Positions 55,001 to 64,000 of a stretch of DNA of 64,000 nucleotides are shown in pieces (within the stretch, counting starts at the first letter, position 1; each line of letters starts with the position of its first letter). The notes under the pieces were generated by a model. That model was not told where the DNA came from. It saw nothing but the letters and a program-made list of their open reading frames with translations, and searched no databases. A program made the translations under genes and the position numbers. The stretch comes from Hydractinia symbiolongicarpus (Eukaryota > Cnidaria > Hydrozoa > Anthoathecata > Hydractiniidae), in contig NC_079879.1 of the NCBI RefSeq assembly GCF_029227915.1, forward strand, positions 33,112,501 through 33,176,500. The letters run 5' to 3'.

Positions 55001-58000
55001 AGGAACCAATCTTTGGCATTGATAAAGGAGTGTAGCAAGACTTTCATATACAGAAAAGCATCACTTTAGAATCGTATCAGTTTGAAAACTATGAAGGTTT
55101 AGAAATCCAAAAAAAAATTCTACGAACTATATATTTACCATAATCATATGCTGTCAGTCAATTTTGTATGCAATGAGGCAGTACAAGTGACCAGATCTAT
55201 ATTTTCTTAGTAACATGCAGTAAGTATGTGAGACATAAAACCTTAGAACTGGCAAAACCCTGTAAGTTTTTTCAAGGGCAAATTCCCATGTACTTTTACA
55301 CAGGTAGTAAATAACTAGACTATATGATAATCCTCGCTGTCTGTCTGTAAACCGATTTAAAAAAACTGGTTTTTGTAATTAAAAACGCTATTACAATCGC
55401 AACAATAATCATAGAAATAACCCCCGTTCAGGTAAATTTCAATGCTGCATGATAATGCGGGCAAGTATGCACGATATAGCGATGCGGGAAATATGTATAT
55501 CAGGGGATGTGTATATGAGAGAAGATTCCAGGGTATAATTTTCCACAGGCTAAACAGCTATAGTGTATAACAAATGATTTTTGTTTATGGATAAAGAATA
55601 CTATGCAAACCCTATCTTTCATTTGCCAATATAAAAAGCAATGTTGCCAACTAACATACACACACACAATAACCAGAAGAAAATCATGTAGGAGTTGATA
55701 TAATGTATTTCTCTCATGATAAAATAATACACTAACAATGCCTTTAATAAATTTTTTTAAATAAAAATATATTTTTTGTAATATTGTAAAACTCATATGT
55801 AGGATATAGAATGTAAGAAGCTACAGAGGTTAAATACAGAACTTCATGATCAAATTTCCAGGTAACAGTTATTTTTAGTAGTACATACATACAATAGGCT
55901 ACAAATATTTTCGCAGCCTTTCTTAATTCAGTTTCTTTTCAGAAATAAAATACAACGATTTGCCGGTCTGCCGCATTGACATCAACCATCGCAGAGTATT
56001 GACTGAAATTGAAAAACTGTTCCTTATCAATGTCTTGTATGCTCTACTTTTTAGTCTTAGTAATATTCTCGGAAAGTATCGTGCCCGTGATAAACTTGGT
56101 CCTGTTGCGATTGAAGATCATGAAAAACTAAAGCAAGAGAATGATATTTTAAAAAAGGAAAGGGAAGATTTAAAGCATGTGAGACAACATGTTATTTGTT
56201 TGCTCGATGTTCGAAAAATGCTTGAAATCAATTTTTACCTCTTTTAACAGATTGTATTGAATGCTATTTACAGTACCATTTACACAATTATTTGCATCTC
56301 CAATTGTTTCAGATCTACAAATGCAGTGTGAGAAAGATTTGTAATGATTTCGGAATATTGTAATTAAATTTCGTGTGAAAATTTTAAAGCTGCATACGTT
56401 GAATGTTGTTTTGGTGAAATTGGACTTTTCAGCTTTTATCATGCTCAGCTTTGTTTTTACTAAGTGTCAAACAAAACTTTATAATTTCAAGGAACAGTTT
56501 TGAGTTTTTAACTTACCACCTACCACTGTCATCGTATACTTCTTTTTTGTAGTCACTGGAAAAGCGTCACAAAAAAATGAATCGACTGCATTATGAATTT
56601 CTAAGTAAACAAAAATTGTTTGATGAAGATAAGTTGCAACAGAAGGAAACTTTATCTTTGTTAAAAGAAGAATTGCAAGAAAAAAGCGTTACTATTTCAA
56701 AGGTAACCATCACATAATGCTTAATTGTTTTAAGCATTACAATGCTGTATCGTAGGTTGTTCTTTTTTTAATTAAATTTCAAGTCAATATCTTCTAACAC
56801 ACCGAAGCAGCAAATTTGTGTGAATTAACAGGAATTCGAAATGTGTAGTGTAAAATGAAAGAGTTAGATAGTTAGGGGACTGAGTAATTCGCTCTGAGTA
56901 GCGAATAATCAAAATTAAAACCGTGTTCGAATTATTTTCTGTGTTAAATAATATTAAATCTAACCATTCTGTCGCTGCACTCAGCAGGTTGTGGATATAG
57001 AAACTGAACTGTGACCATGTTCCCATTATATTGGGTATATTTTACAACGGTATGAAAATAGATCAAACTAGTTGTTAGCCCGTGGAAAAATCCACGGGTT
57101 CACCCGTCCTTTTTATACCGCATTGCGTGCGTTTTGCTACCTGCGAAGCTAAGCTACTATTTTGAGTGACAGACAAACGGACGGATGGATGGACAGACAT
57201 ATACGGGCATTATAATATATATAAGTGTTACTTTTTTTACACATTTCCCCCTAATCATGCAGATGGAAACAGTTAACCAGCATACTTTTGCACCAATATC
57301 TTTTTTATTTATTTGTTCAATTTTTGTTTATTTTAATTTATTATGTCATGTATACCACTATACATTAGAGCGCAATACCCCAAAAATTATGCTACTTTTA
57401 CACTGAGTTATGCATGGTTAAATCAGCAAAAAATCTATTTTTATGCGCATTTTTGTGACACGCCTTTTTGAAGCCCGAAGTCCTGCAATTTAATTTAAAA
57501 TGTCACAAATGATATTTGGTGTGCTGGAAACATGGCCTGTAATAGACTACAAAAGTTTGATAGATTTTTCCTAATTTTTCTTGTAATAGCTTTCTGCAAG
57601 GTCTCAAGAATTGCTGGAAAATAACCTTGACTTACAACAAGATCTCATTAAGGTACGGATTAGGATCTCGTTTTTAACACTTCTGTTAACATTTTGTTTA
57701 ATCAAGGAAAGTACAAAAGATGAATTGATTTTTGTGTTATTTAAAGCAAGTTTCATAAGACCAATTATAAAAACTTTCTATCGCTTTTTGGCTTGCTAGT
57801 TAATTTTTGTGTATTTAATGCTGTAGTGCCGACTTCTATTTATAGTATAAAGAAACATATACAGAAGAATATCAAGTAAAGCTGAAGTCATTATTTGAAG
57901 AGGTAAAAGGGGAATCACTATAGAAAACATAATATACACTATAGTTACAACCATGAGCTAGAAGAATAATACATGTTTGTTTTTAAACTTTCCTACTGGT

Positions 58001-58553
58001 AATTAGAAACATTTATTACACTTAGCTTAAATTGACCTGTTGTCATTTCTCTGTCTGCTCTAAGCACTAGTATACCACTTCACCATCATTTTTAAACCGT
58101 TGTTTGATTTTCAACTGTACTGATTTAGATATCTCATTGTTCTGATGATGTTGGGTCATTTGTTACGTTATGTGCTTCTAGAATGAAAGGAAATGACCCT
58201 AGTTTAAATGCATTACTTGGTTTACAAGGTAATTGATCAATTAAATATAAGCATGTCAAATTAATAACATTCTACCTACGTGTTCCTGATATATATTCTT
58301 GAATAGATTCGACATGTCTAAGTAGTTATCGAATTATGTACTTTTTTGAGTACATGTTTTTCGTCCTGTTTCAGATTCACCGGACAAAAGTAGTGCTCCT
58401 CTACCAGGCGAATGCGAAACAACAGATTTAGAAGCAGTAAAATTAAAACTTGAATTATTAGGTGGTATACGAAGCCATATCGAGGAGTTACGACAGATGC
58501 TCTCAGAACAATATGCACAAGAAATTGGTGATAACATGTGTGTCACTCAATAG
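49021..58553 (+). CDS. Coiled-coil protein, ~613 aa, 15 exons (possibly CEP85-like)
   Basis: Exons I infer: 49,021-49,108; 50,290-50,502; 51,384-51,579; 53,309-53,521; 53,736-53,826; 54,002-54,078; 54,165-54,240; 54,849-54,944; 55,803-55,861; 55,995-56,178; 56,553-56,702; 57,590-57,652; 57,846-57,902; 58,129-58,228; 58,375-58,553. All have GT-AG borders, phases agree, and the sum (1,842) is a multiple of three. The N-terminus is polar and Ser/Pro-rich (STPKKMDEVEFVPLTPQ, YVSPYK). From exon 3 on the protein is largely coiled coil (KDEIIEQKDIIMQK, LEELLVQKEHQIQ). The end has VGSFVTLCASRMKGNDPSLN and LLGGIRSHIEELRQMLSEQY. The ending reminds me of the CEP85/CEP85L centrosomal family, but only loosely. 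Exon 10 is uncertain: an acceptor at 55,940 would run into a stop, so I use 55,994. Confidence 0.7.
49107..49324. repeat. 108-bp tandem duplication at the exon 1/intron 1 border
   Basis: 49,107-49,214 and 49,215-49,324 are near-identical (AGGTGCATATAATTT ... GAAGTTGATGTTC). The first copy begins at the splice donor, so the second carries a duplicate donor-like AGGTGCAT preceded by a pyrimidine run. Confidence 0.85.
49290..49640. repeat. Dispersed repeat copy in intron 1
   Basis: Shares TTCATTTTCCTTT, a GTGCACCTT/TGCACTTAAAG segment, GATGTCAGCAA/GATGACGTCAT, TTTAAACCC and AACCGTTCGTC/AACCGTTTGTC, in the same order, with 51,760-52,180 in intron 3. Divergence is moderate. No coding potential. 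Confidence 0.55.
51760..52180. repeat. Dispersed repeat copy in intron 3, with 21-bp perfect hairpin
   Basis: Second copy of the intron 1 repeat. Inside it, ACGCTGATCAAGAAAATGTG(T) at 52,109-52,129 pairs perfectly with 52,135-52,155 over 21 bp and a 5-base loop. A further direct copy of the right arm (ACACATTTTCTTGATCAGC) lies at about 52,295-52,313. Confidence 0.65.
57075..57215. repeat. Short dispersed repeat with hairpin head
   Basis: CCCGTGGA-AAAA-TCCACGGG hairpin (about 57,079-57,098) followed by GACAGACAAACGGACGGATG, GATGGACAGAC and CGGGCATTATAATATAT. This combination is a common interspersed motif in marine invertebrate genomes as I recall; here it lies in an intron. Confidence 0.4.
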
Positions 58554-59735
58554 AAAATCGTATTTGATTTTCTTACAAAGCTCCAGTTTCTTCTTAGAAT
58601 TTGTCTTTTCTGTTGGTCATAGGTTAGACATAGAGTAGTTAGATTTTTTTATCTGTCATATTTTTTTACATTTTTGTTTGTGGAAAACAAAGTTCTGTTT
58701 TTATGTTAATTTGTGTTTGGAGTATTATGAGAGGATCAATGAGGTGGTGTGTAGTAATGCATAGACATTTAATTGTTAATCTGTTCGTAACAGTAGGATG
58801 GGGTTGTAATTCTTTATGTTACCTTTGAATTACGTTATTTTGATAAGAGTTTTGTATTGCATTTTTCAGTAAAAACGGAGATAAAGAATTTTACAAAAGA
58901 GTTTGAAACATGGGAGCATTAAATATTACTTCATTTTTAGTCTACGTTATTTATAAATCAGCAATTTCTTTATTTAGGCTTGCGTTCGATTTTTTGGTAT
59001 TGGATGTATGATGTATATATGTGTATGTCAAGAGTTTTGTTATGAGATTTGTAGATATCATTAATTTATTATTTAAATTAATTTATTTTTAAAAGTTTTG
59101 TTGAAGCCATAGAATAGATGGAATGATAGGAATTCTTGTTTAATTTTACCACTGGATAGTAAAGTGTTTTTGGTGAATTATGAAGCTGACTTTAATCTTC
59201 AATCTATTAGATATTTCTTTGAGACATGCATGTGCCATAACTTTTCGTCAGTTTTGTATCCGATGTCGCTTTTGCGTAACTGGTGTGAAGACCTGAAATT
59301 TTAATCGCTTGTAGAATATAATTTAATTCAGTAAAATAGACCTTATGTGCTTAAGTATCTTGCTGTAACAAAGCTAAGTGAATGATTCACAGGTTTCACT
59401 GCTATTTACGAGGTCATTCCCCGTACAATATAATCATGTGTTCTAGATAAAGTCATACTTCTTGTTATAATGTTATAAACCTCCAAGAAATGGAAATGCG
59501 GAAAAAGGTTTTCCAATTGCAATTAGCAATGCTTTTTTTCTTCCATTCTTGTTTTTCTAAGTGATTAACTATAATTCTTGTGGAGGCCGACGACCAGCAA
59601 ATAATTATAAAATATGGCCTAAGTTAGTTACAATCAGTGTTACATGGTTAAAATGCATGTAACACTGGAATCACTTGAAGGTTTAATTGAAGTTAATAAT
59701 GTGTTTTATTTGTGTTTGTTAGTGTATAAAGCAAG
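58554..59735. other. Intergenic / UTR stretch
   Basis: Between the coiled-coil and PRELI-family genes. It probably contains the 3' UTR of the former and the promoter of the latter. No repeat or RNA gene is recognised. Confidence 0.5.
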
Positions 59736-60284
59736 ATGAAGTTTTGCGAAACGTCATCAAATATAAAATACAAGTGGGATCACTTATGTTCGATGTTTTA
59801 CAAGCGATATCCTAACCCTTACAGTAAACACGTACTGTCAGAAGACGTTCTTTCAAGGCACGTTGAAAATAACATTTTAAAAACGATTCGAATATATTCA
59901 AAAACCAACGAGACACCTTCCTGGTTGCAAAGAATTTTACCTACAGCAACTGCGTACATTCTGGAAGAATCGCATGTTGATATTGAAACAAAGACCATTG
60001 TTACCTATACGAAGAATTTAACCCTAACGACTTTTTTAAAGGTGGAAGAAAAATCTATTTTTAAAATATCCAATGATAATAAGGACTGGACGTCAGTTAG
60101 GAGACAATCTTGGATTAGCAGTAGTTTTTATGGACTGTGCCATGCGTTTGAATCGTTTGGTGCTAAGCGATATATTTCTAACATTCAAAGAATGGATAAT
60201 GGTTTTGAAAGTGTACTACAGAAAAACAATCATTACTCAACAGGACAATCAACTTTTCCATTACCAATATCTAGTAATATGTAA
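59736..60284 (+). CDS. PRELID1: PRELI/MSF1-domain protein, PRELID1-like, single exon
   Basis: The 182-residue frame is intact. It is predicted to work in the mitochondrial intermembrane space, where PRELI proteins pair with TRIAP1-type partners to carry phosphatidic acid between membranes. Family landmarks are the start WDHLCSMFYKRYPNPYSKHV followed by LSEDVL; PSWLQRILP; AYILEESHVDIETKTIVTYT; and WISSSFYGLCHAFESFGAKR. The domain covers nearly the whole protein, the usual length. The start at 59,736 is the first Met and gives the expected N-terminus. It has no intron, although neighbours have many; it could be a retrocopy that stayed open. Of the family, PRELID1 is the best match (YPNPYSKHVL), but PRELID3-type is not excluded. 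Confidence 0.9.
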   Translation: MKFCETSSNIKYKWDHLCSMFYKRYPNPYSKHVLSEDVLSRHVENNILKTIRIYSKTNETPSWLQRILPTATAYILEESHVDIETKTIVTYTKNLTLTTFLKVEEKSIFKISNDNKDWTSVRRQSWISSSFYGLCHAFESFGAKRYISNIQRMDNGFESVLQKNNHYSTGQSTFPLPISSNM

Positions 60285-60875
60285 AATATTGTTATATTGA
60301 AGAATTGTTTCTATGTACCCATGTTTTTTTATGAGGATGCTAAATATCCTGATAATGCATCCAATGACTAAAAGCGATCAATTAAAGTTCCTTTTTTTTT
60401 CAGGAATTTAACATGTATTCTATTTTGCAAAGTTTCTTTAATTCCATTACTATTAAATTCGTTTGTTTGTTTTTTTTTGATTTTGTACAGGTCTTGAGAG
60501 AGGTATATGGAACAACAACTTTTTAGGATATCGTCTATTATTTTTTACATTGAAATAACACTTGCAACTGCTTTATCGTATTGACTTGTTATTTTTCATC
60601 CTCCTCATTTGTATAGATTGTCATACGTTTACTTGGTACTTTAAGTTGTCCTGTGGTTTAATATTTCAAATAATGTCCCCTTGCCATCTTCTTAAGTTGT
60701 GGTTAGGAAAGTTTTCTACTCAGTGAAATTTACGTCTACCTACTTATCTGTTCTCTTCGTATATTGTAATATTTGACTTTCACTGGCGACCTTATTGATG
60801 TTGTTGTTTGTGTTCATAATCATTTCCAAAGCAACCAAGTATTTTCTGATGGTAGTTTTCTATATTTTTTATTAG
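60285..60875. other. Intergenic stretch
   Basis: AT-rich; likely the 3' UTR of the PRELI-family gene and the promoter/5' UTR of TFB1M. No canonical AATAAA was noted. Nothing else is recognised. Confidence 0.5.
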
Positions 60876-62626
<1,751 letters not shown>

Positions 62627-64000
62627 GTATGTGTGACTGTTGTTGAACACGTGATCATTTTAAAACTGTCTTCACATCTCTTGATTTTCTTAGATACTGT
62701 GGACTAGAACAGTTGTTGGTGAGTCTGACCAATGAGTGATTTTTTCCTAACTTGTTTGCCAAGAGTCTTAAATATTTGCGGTGTCGTATTGTTGCGTAAA
62801 TTTCTTCTTTCCTTTTTTGTTGAAATGCTTGAACACCAAAATAAATCAATCAATCAACCAGTGACATAACAGAAATATAAGAATTAAAAAGGGTGCAAGG
62901 TTTGTGCAGTCAACAAATTGGAAATTTTTAATCATATTTGCTACCCTATATTGCACCAATCCTGGTATTTATTTCACTTAGCTTCAAAAACCTCTTCACT
63001 GTCCTGCGAAGCCCTTTTTCGCATATCTATTTTGTACTGTTCATTTGACAGGGGTTGAAGCGAGAAAATTAATAACCTCAGCGTCAAGTGGAGTAAAGCA
63101 AGAAAATTAGTCACCGCAGCGTCCAATTGATATGTTAATTTGGTGTAAACAAATTCAATTGTTTGTTATGGTTTACAAGCAAACTTGCGTCATAGGGTGT
63201 TATAATAAGCGTTTAATTGTGTTGTATTAACGTCATTGCTAATATTAGGTTGCTGTTTATTTTCCCCTTAGAAGTCAAAAATAGATAAATAAAATAAAAT
63301 TAAAATTAAATATCTAATGAGTTTTCAATTCCCCGGTGTGATGAATATTAGGCCTTTTTTACCGTCCTTTTTTCTTGTTTATCGTACTATCACAGAATTA
63401 CGGAGAACAGTTAGAGGAATTTTGGTCTGATCAAGTAACGGTAACTTTCGAGTAAGTTATTTAAGTCTAATTTTTATAAACTTTGCAACAATAAAAAAAA
63501 TTAGCCATTTTGAATTTGCATTTTGTCGCATTGTACACACAGTACAAACTTTTTTTAAACCTGTTGCAAGGAAAAGCTATTATTGTTTTTCGTCGTTTAA
63601 AGACGTGATGAGATGAGAGTAACTCATTTAAAGGTATAGAAAAGCATGTGATTAAGTTTTTAACTACAACTATTGTGGTTGAGAGAGAAGAAGAGAGAGA
63701 AAAAACTACATTAGTTCAACATGACTTTGGTTTACCAGTATGTATGTATCGCAGATTATTGGTGACAGGTGATTATAATTATTCAAAGATGTTCGTTCAT
63801 GTTCGTTCATTAAACTACAATTGCATTGATTACTCAGCAGCTACCTGAGCATATTCCATATGTTATTGGTTTTGTAAACTTTCAGGTTTGATTGATCCAG
63901 CCATTATACATCACACTAGACATGCATTTTCTTCTGAAGAAAAGTAGACTTAGGTTCAAATAAACTTATGATTCTGATCAAGTAGTGATAGGACTTTGTT
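62627..64000. other. TFB1M intron 3 (partial), with an (AATC)n-tailed fragment
   Basis: No further TFB1M exon is recognised. A stretch at about 62,640-62,865 ends AAATAAATCAATCAATCAAC, like the tail of a non-LTR element. An acceptor-like CACAG near 63,398 precedes a frame that stops within 12 codons if joined to exon 3, so I do not call it an exon. Confidence 0.4.

Noticed and set aside
63399-63450. A fourth TFB1M exon after CACAG at 63,398
   Set aside because: Joined in phase to exon 3 it meets a stop within 12 codons and does not show the expected catalytic motif.

Overview
The window looks like AT-rich nuclear DNA of an invertebrate animal, most likely a cnidarian. It has spliced genes with many short exons, animal mitochondrial-protein genes (a PRELI-family lipid carrier and the 5' part of TFB1M), and Polinton/Maverick, BEL/Pao, CR1/L2-like and RTE-like transposons of kinds common in cnidarian genomes. 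The species cannot be fixed from the sequence alone.

Region 1 (1-16,630) is one uninterrupted satellite array of about 45 monomers of roughly 356-373 bp. The monomers fall into at least three subtypes, arranged in higher-order blocks. A block of about 3.3 kb and another of 2.22 kb have been duplicated recently, and several monomers are hybrids of two subtypes. No gene is supported here.

Region 2 (16,631-about 41,990) is a nest of transposons. The core is a degenerate Polinton (element A, 17,943-40,650) with inverted terminal repeats of about 205 bp and a CCTAC flanking repeat. It carries protein-primed DNA polymerase B, a packaging ATPase, a retrovirus-type integrase, a double jelly-roll capsid protein, a BRO-N-like protein and a dozen small conserved Polinton proteins. 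Nearly all the long genes have frameshifts or stops, so the copy is dead. A 7.2-kb BEL/Pao retrotransposon (30,668-37,865, minus strand) sits inside A, and one LTR of that element holds a further 735-bp insertion. A itself appears to have landed in an older Polinton-like element B. The remains of B lie on both sides: 16,631-17,942 holds paralogues of two of A's own genes, and 40,651-about 41,990 holds a SAP-domain repeat protein. Perfect hairpins recur at the 3' ends of Polinton genes, a pattern reminiscent of hairpin-directed mRNA 3' ends in giant viruses.

Region 3 (about 42,120-48,940) is intergenic debris: reverse-transcriptase and endonuclease pieces of CR1/L2-like and RTE-like LINEs, plus a 1,248-bp Tc1/mariner-like non-autonomous element filled with an 11-copy tandem repeat.

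Region 4 (49,021-64,000) holds three host genes, all on the plus strand. The first is a 15-exon gene for a coiled-coil protein of about 613 residues (possibly CEP85-like). The second is an intact, intronless PRELID1-like gene. The third is the first three coding exons of TFB1M, which continues past the window end. The introns contain dispersed repeats and two long perfect hairpins.
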